Below, piece by piece: positions 36,568 through 46,458 of a stretch of DNA of 64,000 nt. The DNA is from Salticus scenicus (Eukaryota > Arthropoda > Arachnida > Araneae > Salticidae), in NCBI GenBank assembly GCA_963930645.1, contig OZ005652.1, positions 265,259,856 through 265,323,855 of the forward strand. Reading direction: 5' to 3'. The notes under the pieces are model-generated. The model saw nothing but the letters and a program-made list of their open reading frames with translations. It searched no databases and was not told the origin of the DNA. The position numbers were made by a program, and so were the translations under genes. Positions within the stretch are counted from its first letter, which is position 1, and every line of letters starts with the position of its first letter.

Positions 36568-37945
36568 TACTGACAAGTAAACCTTCTCTCCTTTGATACC
36601 GGTTTCCCGGAAACCTATATATTTTCTGAAAGCTTATGTCACAAGTAGAAAAACTGTAAAATCTTAGGGGCAGAGGGATAAGCGTTTAGGAGTTATAGGA
36701 CCCACAAAGTGTCAGTAAAGTTTTAGAAACATGACACCAAAAGTCGCTAAAATGCTCGTTTCACGTATTTATATGAACTAATAATATGATAAGAAGGTGG
36801 AGATCTCAAAATAAAGGAAGAAACAACTAGTTGAAGTGAAAATATATACGTTGGGTTGGGATGTTGAAAATGTGTCTTGTGTTACTGACTTTAAACAAAA
36901 TCTATTACAAGAGACAATCAGTGTGCAATTCATCAAATAAATAGTGAAACGGGCAGAGAGACAGTTCACAATGGGCACATTTTACAAAAGCGATAGCCGC
37001 ACACTTTGCACGCTCATCATTCGTCAACGAATCAAAGCAGTAATCCATTGGCGTAATCCACAGTCCAGATTCGTCGTCCAAGTATCCGCACTTATAAAAA
37101 GCATACTTAATCAAGTTCTTTAAACGAGGAGCATTGAACTGATATAGGGAAAATGACTGCAGGGCCGGAAAACTATCGCGATGCCAGATGTGCTCCTGTG
37201 TCTCGATAATGATTGTGTCTGTTATGTAACGAACTAAAGATTTGTAGTGTCTGAAAAAATGAAAATTCAGAGGCCGGATCTTTCCTGTACATCCTTAGGT
37301 ACCAGTTATCTTTGTAGAACTTTACTATCAGGTACTTCAAAAGCAAACAAAGATCATTCTTTGTTTGCTTTGTTTGCTTTTGTTTGCGTATTTTGGCCAA
37401 AGGCATACTTGGCCAAAATACGTCACGATAGAAGTGGAGGACGACGACTGTTGCGACGAGCATTGCTGTTCCTTATCGACACCGTCACCTCCGAAGTCCA
37501 TTTCCTCGTCTCATTCTTTTACATTGCCTCCAGAAAATCCTAATGTCTGGATCTCTTCCATAATTTCCATATCATTTTCCAAAAGGGTAGTTATGTGTTT
37601 TATTATCTCCGATTCCTGGACGTTCGGAGACCGATTGCTTGTTCCGAATTGCGAGACAAAGGCAGCCACAATGACTTTAGGATCCATCTACAATGTAAGA
37701 AGAAGACTACAATACGTTAGTACTTCACAGCAACATACGGGAACATACAAGAAATAGAGACGTCATTATGGGAATATGTCCATCTGTACACACTTAACAA
37801 ATACTTTGTGGGTCCTGTAGCTCCTAAACGTTTGTTCCTCTGCCTCTAAGATTTCACAGTTTTTCTACTTATGATATAAGCTTTCAGAAAATATATGGGT
37901 TTCCGGTAAACCGGTATCAAAGGAGAGAAGGTTTACTTGTGAGTA
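36568..37945. mobile_element. Element with about 150-bp inverted terminal repeats, family unknown
   Basis: About 36,568-36,715 and 37,797-37,945 are inverted copies of each other. Both contain ACAAGTAAACCTTCTCTCC, CTTTGATACCGGTTT, ATATTTTCTGAAAGCTTAT, GTAGAAAAACTGT and GGACCCACAAAGT. TA is present at both outer edges, so a TA target is possible. The 1.38-kb element holds a decayed coding region on the minus strand (36,905-37,686). Flanking DNA at 36,420-36,567 and 37,950-38,180 shows no clear repeat. Confidence 0.8.
36905..37686 (-). pseudogene. Decayed Cys-rich ORF of unknown family in the inverted-repeat element
   Basis: On the minus strand from 37,686 a frame opens MDPKVIVAAFVSQFG and runs about 57 codons to a stop. 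Acidic, Ser- and Gln-rich sequence follows, then a broken middle, then from about 37,255 FRHYKSLVRYITDTII. It ends (37,114-36,905) with KCGYLDDESGLWITP, then YCFDSL, AFVKCAHCELSLCPFH and HTDC. The Cys-x2-Cys, Leu-Cys, His spacing suggests a small zinc-binding domain near the C-terminus. I do not recognise the family; it could be a transposase tail or an accessory protein. At least two stops and one frame change are present. Confidence 0.6.
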
Positions 37946-38658
37946 TAATTGCACAAAAACTTATATGTGAGAGAGACGCTATGAAAAATCATTGCTGATT
38001 CAGTTTGAGGGTATATCGAGTGACAGGTGACATTGCTGAGTTGCATTTTCCCCGTGTTCAAGAAGGCTATTTCTCAGAGTCTAATGTATATAAAGGCCCT
38101 AAACTTGATATGTGAGATAGCAATTATAAAAAGAAATACTGATTAAATTTTGGTGCATACCGTCCGATATTTGGCCCTGCTATTACTTATCTTATGCTAT
38201 TTTCCATATGGATTCATCTCAGCATCTGCTTGTTAAAATTGCACTAAACTACTATGTAAAATTCATTGTGAGAAGCTAGGATAAAATGTTTAGTTATTTT
38301 AAAAGGCACTGTTATCTAGAACGATATAGAAGAAAGTTTTCTAATGCCCAGAACATACAAGTTTTAGAAGATTACGTGAATAGGGTCAGATTTCAAACAT
38401 TGTAAAGCAAGACCATACCAGAATGCTGATTATTTTTATTATTTCGGAATTGCAACTATCGAAATGCATGTATTTCCTAACTGTGGTGATGAATGAAGCA
38501 CCGCAATCATTTGTTTATCATAAGAGAGCTACTGAACCACCACTTTAAAAAAGAAAGAGTCATTAATTGTCTTTTATCGCTCATTTAAATTAGACAGTCA
38601 CCAAATTTTATGAACAAGGTTAAAATAAAAGAAATAAGTAAATCGTTTCACTGAGTTA

Positions 38659-38685
<27 letters not shown>
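37946..38685. other. Non-coding DNA, no gene seen
   Basis: No frame or repeat structure is supported, apart from an A-run of about 28 at 38,667-38,694. Confidence 0.5.
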
Positions 38686-38689
<4 letters not shown>

Positions 38690-38696
<7 letters not shown>

Positions 38697-38760
38697 CGGG
38701 ATGAATTTTTGCAGTTGGGACTTAGTAATTGCGTCCTCGTGGCGAAAACATTTCACCTTA
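38690..38760 (+). repeat. Fragment of the TTAA MITE family
   Basis: TTCGGGATGAATTTTTGCAG matches the right half of the MITE at 12,658-12,880 and the segment at 62,495-62,515. The outer end is decayed. Confidence 0.55.
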
Positions 38761-39007
38761 AAAGGTTAGGATCATGATTATTTCTGATACCATCTGTCTT
38801 AATTGAAGTTTTAGATCTATATTATTGAAGTCTTGAATTTCAGGACACGTATCACCGACTGTATCAAACATTTTTCATGGCATCTCACTTTAAACGACAG
38901 CGAATGTATGCACAGAAAGCAATATATTTGTCTTTAATTAGAAATTATTAAGAAAATTAATAGAAGAAAATGTCATGTTTTAAATAAAGATAATTTTGTT
39001 AATTTAT

Positions 39008-40090
39008 TACTTTCTTCTATGTTCAATGAAAGGAAGTATTGGATGCGCAAAAATTTTTGACTTACTACTTTCGATGGTATTACGCGTTTTCAGTAATAAA
39101 GAATGTCATTTGATTATTTTTATTTTTCGAGCCTAAAGAAACAAGCAAAGTATTATAAGGAAAATTTTGTAATTATGAAAAAATTCCACTATGAAATCTT
39201 GGTGTAACTATATATTTTGAGATCTCCTGCTTCACATTTTTGCTATTTTTACGGTGAAGTATAGGTCTGCATGCATGAATGTGAATGAACATGATAAAGT
39301 TTAAACGTTTAGCTCGAATAAGTTGAAATTTGATAATTTTTTAGGTTATCGTTGCACGATATGTATAGATTTTGATGAATATGGAACTTATAGTCTTTTA
39401 TAGGAACACAAAGAAAAAATTATCCTTAAAGCGAATGGACTAAAATTATTTGAAGTGCGATATCGTCTAAACGCCGTATCCCATTGAGCAAAAAATTGGC
39501 AGGTACGTTATAGGTCCTACTTACATGATTTCTATAGATTTTAATGAGTACAAGATTTATAGTTCTTTTACAGTAGCACACACGCAAAAAAAAAAAAAAT
39601 CTTTATCACCATGGACTATAATCTCTAATTATTTAAAGTGCACTAGCGTCTAAACTTCACAATCGAGTAAATTCTAAATTGTTAGGCATATTATAAGTTT
39701 TTGTTGCAATAGCAGCTCAGATTTATATAAGTGTAGGACATACAGATTTTTTTTTTCTTACCGGCACAAGAAGTAGAATTTTTATACATAGTGGTCTACG
39801 GACTCAAACTATTTAAAGTTTGCTTTACTAATGTTAAATTCTTTAAACATAAAAAATACAGGTAAATATTTAATACTGCGAATTTACTATTTATAGTTCT
39901 TTTATAGGGACGTATAAAGAAATTGGATATATTACTATTCATTGAATAACATGTAACTTGGGGAAAAATACTTAAACACCCTATTATTATTTCCCTTTCC
40001 TTTATTTAATTATGCCTCCAATTTCAATTCATTTAAATAAACATTAACAACTAAATGTTCGGAAAGACGAGTGGAGTCACTTCAGACTTT
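39008..40090 (+). repeat. Dispersed repeat R2, copy 2 (decayed)
   Basis: It shares with copy 1 the left GGAAGTATTGG-like start, internal units with ATTTATAGTTCTTTTA and AGGAACACAAAG, and the right end ATGTTCGGAAAG followed by ACGAGTGGAGTCACTTCAG. The internal units are more diverged, so this is an older copy or a subfamily. The VNTR of copy 1 is reduced to a few TGCATG steps. Confidence 0.7.
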
Positions 40091-40369
40091 TAGAAAATGT
40101 CTATATGTGTGTGTCAGTCTCTCTCTCTCTGTGTGTAATAAAAATTTTGCAGCAGCTTTAGCTCATGAATTAATGCGCAGAATTTTATGTAAATTTATAT
40201 TTAGTTGCATTTTGAGATAATTTAATGCCTATCAACTTTTGATGCTATTCGTCTTGCAAATGGAGCTATCATTTAATTTTTTCCATAACTTTTAATATGG
40301 AAGTATAGGACAAAATTTTATATAAATGCACACGATGAGAAATAATTTTAACCATTCATTGTAAAATAT

Positions 40370-40530
40370 ATATATATATATTTATATATATTGTGTGTAG
40401 TAGCATTGTTTCCTCCTCGTAAGATAAATTTTCAATATGAGTATTTTTCAAGGGAATTCGTCAATATCTTTATAACGAGTCTTTGAACGATAGATCTGTC
40501 ATAATTTTAAGCTAGTTTATTGAATTTTTC
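40370..40530 (+). repeat. Dispersed repeat R6, copy 2
   Basis: Matches 2,394-2,500 in order and direction: TAAATTTTCAATATGAGTA, then TTCGTCAATATCTTTATAAC, then CATAATTTTAAGC. A (TA)n tract precedes it at 40,366-40,392. Confidence 0.55.
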
Positions 40531-41330
40531 ATGCTTAATAATAAATAAGTACAAAAAATCCATGTAGTTTGCATAGACTCTGAATACTTTCCAACTGTAC
40601 GTACCAGTTGCATTGGTTAATTTTCAATGTCCTTTGCCTACGTGATCACAAAAAAATTGTCAGAAGGAAAAAAATACAGACAGATAGACTAACAGAATTC
40701 ATAATCGCTTTTGAACATTATTGGAAGGTGTTAAAAAAGCTTAAAACAAGCGAAAATGCAATTCTAGATATTTAGAATTGTAGCGCTGTATCTGAATATT
40801 TTAGCCTTGTAAATCTAAACATTAAATATACCATATTCTAAAGAAAACAATTCTTTAGCATATGAACAATAAATGTTAATTACATTATGATTTTGTGCAG
40901 CACAAGATTACTTAAAAATGATTCATAAAAATACTTTTCATATAACGCAATGTATTGATTTTCTTTTGTATGTCTCTCTATACAAACCAGTTGTGCTATT
41001 TATAACAATTTAAATAGAGAGCATGCCATACTGAACTTGAAAAATATATGTCCTTTTGAAGAAATTGTTGAAATATGTATGGACGCTAAGGCTGACAGAC
41101 GGATGGACAGACAAACATAATACTTCAAATGATAATCACTCTTAAGCATTTTTAGAAAGTGTTAAAAACGCTTAATGAAATAGAAAATGCAATTCCAGCA
41201 ATTTCCGGTTATACTCTTTAATATATATGGGTACTTTTGTGGGACCCTCTTCATGTTTATCATACTATATTCTACAGAAAACATTTTTTTTTTGTGTGTA
41301 TACGAATAATAAATATCAATTTTATTATGA

Positions 41331-41455
41331 TAGAGCCTTGACCTTGTAAGTCAAAGATCCGGAGTTCGACTCCCGGTCCAGGCATTATTTTCACTCAGTC
41401 GGGGAAAAAAATAAATAAATAAAAAATAAATAAATAAATAAATAAATAAAATTTC
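41331..41455 (+). repeat. 5'-truncated tRNA-Thr(TGT)-like sequence with (TAAA)n tail
   Basis: 41,331-41,384 reads like the 3' two thirds of a tRNA: TAGAGC, an anticodon arm with stem TTGAC/GTCAA around loop CTTGTAA (anticodon TGT), a T arm with GAGTTCGACTCC, and GGCA at the end. The acceptor 5' strand and D arm are missing. It is followed by unrelated bases and a (TAAA)n tail (41,409-41,452). This is a tRNA-derived SINE end or a retro-pseudogene, not a tRNA gene. Confidence 0.65.
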
Positions 41456-41516
41456 AATAAATATGATTTTCTTCCAATCAGTTGATTGTGTGATTTTAAT
41501 AAAATTTTTTATTATG

Positions 41517-41522
<6 letters not shown>

Positions 41523-41555
<33 letters not shown>
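41523..41555. repeat. A-run
   Basis: About 33 A, in the stretch between R5 segments. Confidence 0.9.
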
Positions 41556-41558
<3 letters not shown>

Positions 41559-41904
41559 CAAGTTTTAAAATGTGGTTTATAGAAATACTTTTCACGAAAC
41601 AAAATGCTTTGAAATTTTCGGAATTCTTTCGGTTATCCCTGTACACAAACCAGTGGTGGTAATTATCCCATTTTCAATAGGCAACGTTTCATAGTGAACT
41701 TGAATAAGATACATCACTTTGAAAAATTCCATGCATATTTACGTAACTTAGAGCACAGTCAGTCAGACAGACGATTGGACAGACGGCCAGACAAACAGGC
41801 CAATTGAAGTCATATACATTTTTCGACTTTGTTGAAAAGTGAAGAAAAAAACAAACAAACAAACAAACAAAAAAAAAACTGAAAAATATATTTCCTAAGA
41901 TGTC

Positions 41905-42728
41905 GTCTGTTGGGAACAAATTGACTTTCTTCTGATATTTTGTTATATTTCACTGAGATGATAATCGTCTGCATTTTTCATGGAAAATAATTTTAATAAA
42001 TTATAATTTTTTTAAAAATAATTTGCATATGGGAATTTATGTAGGAAAATATAAAAGAAAGTTTTGTGATGACCACAACACAATATTTTTCTGTTTTGCA
42101 ATTTTACAATAAATGCAGTTTGATGTATATAGTAGTGTTGCTCTACTTATTTATTTATTTATTTTTTAATGATGATTTCTTAACGTTGTTGTCAATCGTC
42201 ATTTTGTACGTTTATTTACATTTTATGTCGCCTGAGTTACATTTCACTACATCACAGACTTTTGAAAAATTTCTTATCTTACAAAGTCTTCTTTCTCAAT
42301 CTGTATCTCCCTAATCTAAGATGATTATATTTTCAAACACTATATTAAGGACAAATAATGTACTGTCCCCGAATCGCATGAAATTTGGGAGACATTGAAA
42401 ACTATACTTTAGGACTTTTCGAGCGGAGACAACAGACCAATATCTACATGCATTATTAAAAAAACAAACAAACAAACAAACTCTGATTTAAGCATTACAA
42501 AATGCACTGGAATACTCTTTTATATCAAAAATTGTTGAACCTAAGGAATATTTAAGCAAACTAAACCACCCGAGTATTCAATTTCTAAATTAAAATAGTT
42601 AAATCTAATCTATAGAACACATTTGCATTGAATTTATTATTATGATGGGAGACAACACAAAGCAAGAATATTTTAATTTAATCGTCAAATTCCTCACTCC
42701 CAGAAATGTAGAAATTATTTCCTGTACA
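41905..42728. other. AT-rich non-coding DNA, no gene seen
   Basis: An 82-codon frame at 42,066-42,314 has no known motif. (AAAC)n repeats occur near 41,850-41,870 and 42,463-42,480. Confidence 0.5.
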
Positions 42729-43001
42729 TAGGGGAATGTCTCCGGTTATGGGCACCCCACCATATCTTTTAACAGAAAGTAAATATAGTGAATTTGAGTA
42801 CTGTAAAACTTGTATTGTAGCAGTATGTGCGCTAGCACAGAAGTGAATAGATGATGACATTATAAAATAGGCTGCCATTCCCGGTTGCGGACACACTTCT
42901 TTTTTTTTTTCATTTAAAGCATGTGTTTAACTTACAAGTTGTCAAATATGTTCGTTTATGTGAATATAACATATTTTATTAGTGTTTTTATGTATTTTAG
43001 C

Positions 43002-43135
43002 TATGTCAATCCGGAAAAGTCAACCGATCCAAAAGAAATTGATATAAATGCGCTGGTTAAAGCCACTTAGAATTGCCTAGTAGATAAAAAATTCATAAAA
43101 TCGACTGCTCGAGAATATAGACTTCCTCACAACAT
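43002..43135 (+). pseudogene. N-terminal helix-turn-helix segment of P3 transposase
   Basis: In the frame starting at 43,002: INALVKAT, a stop, then FIKSTAREYRLPHN. This has the spacing of the pogo/psq DNA-binding helix-turn-helix (usual form AxxAVxxG...AAxxYGIPxxTL). A splice-acceptor-like TGTATTTTAG directly precedes it. One stop interrupts it, and it then joins a Lys-rich C-terminal region, so the DDE domain has been lost. Confidence 0.65.
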
Positions 43136-43415
43136 CCGTGTCCTTCCAGAAGAAGCCTGGAAAAAGAAAGGCAACTTTATCTGTCAAACTACCGGCTGAG
43201 CCTGCTAAAAATAGTAACATCCACAATCTGATAATGATGGCAACTTCTGCATCATTTGTTTGGAGCACCTGCTACCATGCATAACAAGAGCCAACTCAAA
43301 CAAATGCAACGAGTGTGATCGTCTGGCGCATTTTAAGTGTGTCAATATATATGCAAATTATTTTACTTGCAAACATTGCACTTCTGATTTGGCGGACGAA
43401 AAAAATGACGAATAA
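43136..43415 (+). pseudogene. Lys-rich linker and PHD-like finger of P3 transposase
   Basis: 43,140-43,220 gives a basic stretch (QKKPGKRKATLSVK). After a frame change, 43,230-43,415 encodes DNDGNFCIICLE, then KCNECDRLAHFKC and YFTCKHC, ending at a TAA. The Cys-x2-Cys, Cys-x2-Cys, His-x2-Cys, Cys-x2-Cys order is a PHD-like finger, equivalent to the one in P2. The C-terminal stop follows directly, as expected for the true end of the protein. Confidence 0.8.
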
Positions 43416-43769
43416 ATTTAGAAAAATGCCATTTTCTGTTGTTATTTTGGCCACTGCATCCTTACAAAATGAATGAAGTCTGTTTATTTTCTGTGTTTAT
43501 GGTGGTTTTTCTTATTATATTGGCATTTTTAGTGAATTTTGCAAGTTTGCCTACAACCGGGTACATACTTTTTCCCCCCTAAAAATTACCACTTCAGAAA
43601 GTTGGTGATAAAATAAATTCTTTTGGTTCATGGAATCGATACAGTTACTTAATCAAACGTTAGCTAAGGGTTCTAGCTTTCCATTGGTATTCATGTGTTT
43701 GCATAATATTTACATAAAAAGATATAGGCCAAAATCAAAACTGTGCCCACAACCGGAGACATTTCCCTA

Positions 43770-44698
43770 TATATATGTGTGTGTGTGTATTTAATTTCCT
43801 GTTAATTTAAGTTAAATTGAACTAACTTTTTATTCACTTATGTGGCTTTGAAGTCCCATAAGATTATAAAATGTATAAAATCGAATTTATGGAAGGAATA
43901 CCAAAGATATATATATAAAGATTTAAAGTATATACTTTATCTTAATATCACACTTCGGCATTAGACACTACATGAAGCCATTTTTGTTCAAAAGTAGATT
44001 TTATACAGTGCTATCGTGGTTTCTCGTTGCAATTTTTAATGATCTTCACCAGTGTGTGTTATGATTACTTCATAAATTACTTCAATAATCTACCATCAAT
44101 TTTAGAAAAAATATAAAAACGATAAAAAATAAACACTGGTTTTCATTTTTTCAAGATCCTGATCTTTTTTCGGCCTTTATGTTCAAATAGTACATTAAAG
44201 AACTCCCCTCATTAAATCGTCACTAATTACAAAGATAAGGTGATATGCACAATATTTACTGTTTATATTGTAGAGTCGTGTTGATGTTAATCATAAGGAA
44301 GAAAGCTTCTTTCGAGAAATGACTTTATTCTAGTTTACAAATACGAACACCACGCATTATAAGCATAAAAACATAAAAAGAAAGCGCAAAAGAAATTAAT
44401 CAACATAATTATAATTAGACATTATTTTCAGTCCATAAGCAAAGCTGTGCTTTCATGCGACCATCTCAAACTCGCTCTTGTCAATCTGAAAAGTTATTAA
44501 TGAAGCCTAATAAAGTGTAATGTCGTTACAATATCTTTAAAAAAATTCATCACAGCGACTAAAAAGTATTTTCAAAATATATTTTTGTTTCTTTAATAAT
44601 ACAATAAAAATAGAGGATTAAAGGGACAAGGAATGACCGAATTTGTCATCATCGATGCAATTGAGGATATCTAGAGAGTTATGAAATGTATGAAGTTA
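43770..44698. other. Non-coding DNA, no gene seen
   Basis: No frame, TIR or tandem array is supported. A short (GT)n lies at the left edge (43,777-43,790). Confidence 0.5.
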
Positions 44699-44792
44699 TA
44701 CAAATACTAATAAATATAATATCATTTTACAATACCTCAAAAATATACAAATACTAATAAATATAATATCATTTTACAATACCTCAAAAATA
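44699..44792. repeat. Exact 47-bp tandem duplication
   Basis: 44,699-44,745 and 44,746-44,792 are identical over all 47 bases, beginning TACAAATACTAATAAAT and ending ACCTCAAAAATA. The lack of any difference suggests a recent event. Confidence 0.95.
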
Positions 44793-45169
44793 TTTAAAAG
44801 TTTTCACAAAATTTAAACTTTAAATTTATTTGTCTTGGGTACCAAATTTCGGAAATAACTAGTTATTTTTAATGCTCCATGCCATTTAGTTTTCCTTCAA
44901 TGATTTGAAAAAATTGTATGGATGTTAACCAGTATATTTGTCACAAAACTGGTTATTCACTAATTATAACCTTTAGATATTATTACCTTTATTACGAACT
45001 CTCAAATCCGATCGCAAGACAAATTTCATGAAAAATTTGAATTTTGCCTTTTTTTTTTGTTGTTTATCTCTGATTATATAATTGAGATATAAAAAAATGA
45101 ACACCCAGATGTGTCCAATCACACGCAAGAATCGGAAAATAAACTAGTTGGCATAGGTTGACTCTGCTC

Positions 45170-46458
45170 AGTTCCCCATCATATTTATGTTCTCATAAAT
45201 TTCTTGTGGGAGACATATAATCATGTCAAAAGAAATGAATTTCACCAAAGCTTGATACAGTGACAGAATGAAATCCCCGCCTAATATTCTACCCACCGTT
45301 CACTTCGATATATTTATCTTATTCTAATCTATTAATTTATTTTATCAGGGTCAATTCTGTTGTTTAGTTTTTATGCTACTATTTCCAATGCAACAATTCT
45401 CAAAATTCATATTTATATGAAAAATTTACAATTTCGTTATGCTGATAAAATCGTAAATTACGAATAATTTACGAAATTTTCTTATTAGAATATTTGTATT
45501 CAATCATGTTCAAACAAATATCATAAATGTAATTTTGAAGTTGTCTAATGTATTTATGATTCTCAAAATTGAATTTTATGCTCAATTTTGCCTTATTCTG
45601 CCATTTTAAGTAAATCGTAAATTCCAAATAACTTACGAATTTTTTTAATTGGAAAAATCATAGTCTATGATATTTATGCCAGTATCCAAAATAATATTTC
45701 AAAAGTAGTTTGACATCTTTACGATGAAAATATCCCTCAAGATTGACGTTTATGTGAAATTTTTCTCTATTCTGCCATGTTAAGAAATTCGTAGTTTTCC
45801 AATAACTTACGAAATTTTTATATTGGAAAATTCATAGCCATTAATATTTATGCCAGTGTTCTAAATAATATTTCAAAAGTAGTCTGATATCTTTACGATG
45901 AAAATATCTCTAAAAATTGACGTTTATGTGAAATTTTGCCCTATACTGCCATGTTAAGAAATTCGTAAATTTCCAATAACTTGCGAAATTTTCAAAGTAG
46001 CATATGTATAGTTACTGATGTTCATTCCAGCATCAAAACCGATATTTTAAAACTGGTCCGACATTTTTACAATAAAAAGTTTCCATTTAATGCACGTTTA
46101 AGTGAAATTTTGTCCCATTCTCCCATGTTAAGAAAATCGTAAATTTCTCATAACTTACGAAGTTTTTTAATTCGAATGTTGCAAATGAATAGGGTTCTTG
46201 CCAGTATCGAAAGTAATATTTTAAAACTGATCTGACGTCTCTGCGATCATTTGTTCGTGAGATATCGTGTTAACAGACTAACAAACTAACGGACTAACGG
46301 ACTGACACACTAACAGACACCCTACAGACAGACACCATACAAATTTTGTTATTTTCGGATTCCTCATACATGAAAACGTATAAAAAAAGTCAAAAAACCT
46401 AGGTCGAAATTTTTCACGATTACCTAAGTTTCCCATACCTATAGTATGATGGGGAACT
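45170..46458. mobile_element. R9: inverted-repeat element with internal 170-bp tandem array
   Basis: AGTTCCCCATCATA at 45,170-45,183 is inverted at 46,445-46,458. Between them are about five diverged tandem units of 163-175 bp (marked by TAAGAAATTCGTAAATTTCC-like sequence near 45,448, 45,611, 45,781, 45,954 and 46,129), each with ATTTATGCCAGT, AAAGTAGT-TGA and TTTACGATGAAAA. On the right is a run of CTAACAGAC/CAGACA, then TTTTCGGATTC and ACGTATAAAAAAAG. It is non-coding. No target duplication is seen. The overall plan resembles R1 and R2. Confidence 0.75.

Larger units (their letters stand above)
40575..41900 (+). repeat. Repeat R5 segments with CAGACAGA-type runs
   Basis: Three related stretches (about 40,590-40,790, 40,970-41,280 and 41,600-41,830) share CCAACTGTACGTAC- or ACAAACCAGT-type starts, GAACTTGAA, a CAGACAGA/GGACAGACAAAC run and GAAAATGCAATTC(C/T)AG. 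A further copy lies at 53,650-53,840. They are non-coding. The order (unique block, CAGA run, A-rich end block) mirrors R1 and R9. Confidence 0.5.
42729..43769 (+). mobile_element. pogo/Tigger-like element P3, internally deleted
   Basis: TA flanks at 42,729-42,730 and 43,768-43,769. The left end is GGGGAATGTCTCCGGTTATG, and the right end on the minus strand is GGGAAATGTCTCCGGTTGTG, each followed by GGCAC. The CCGGTTRYGG motif also recurs inside: direct near 42,882 (CCCGGTTGCGGACAC) and inverted near 43,553 (ACAACCGGGTAC). The body is 1,037 bp. It codes for the two ends of a transposase with the catalytic core deleted (next two entries). Confidence 0.9.

Noticed and set aside
37247..37757. Plus-strand frames of 98 and 130 codons
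   Set aside because: They mirror the decayed minus-strand ORF of the inverted-repeat element and show no protein-like pattern of their own.
45430..46260. Evenly spaced repeats that might suggest a CRISPR array
   Set aside because: Units are 163-175 bp, diverged and directly adjacent, with no short repeat and unique spacer pattern; the setting is eukaryotic.
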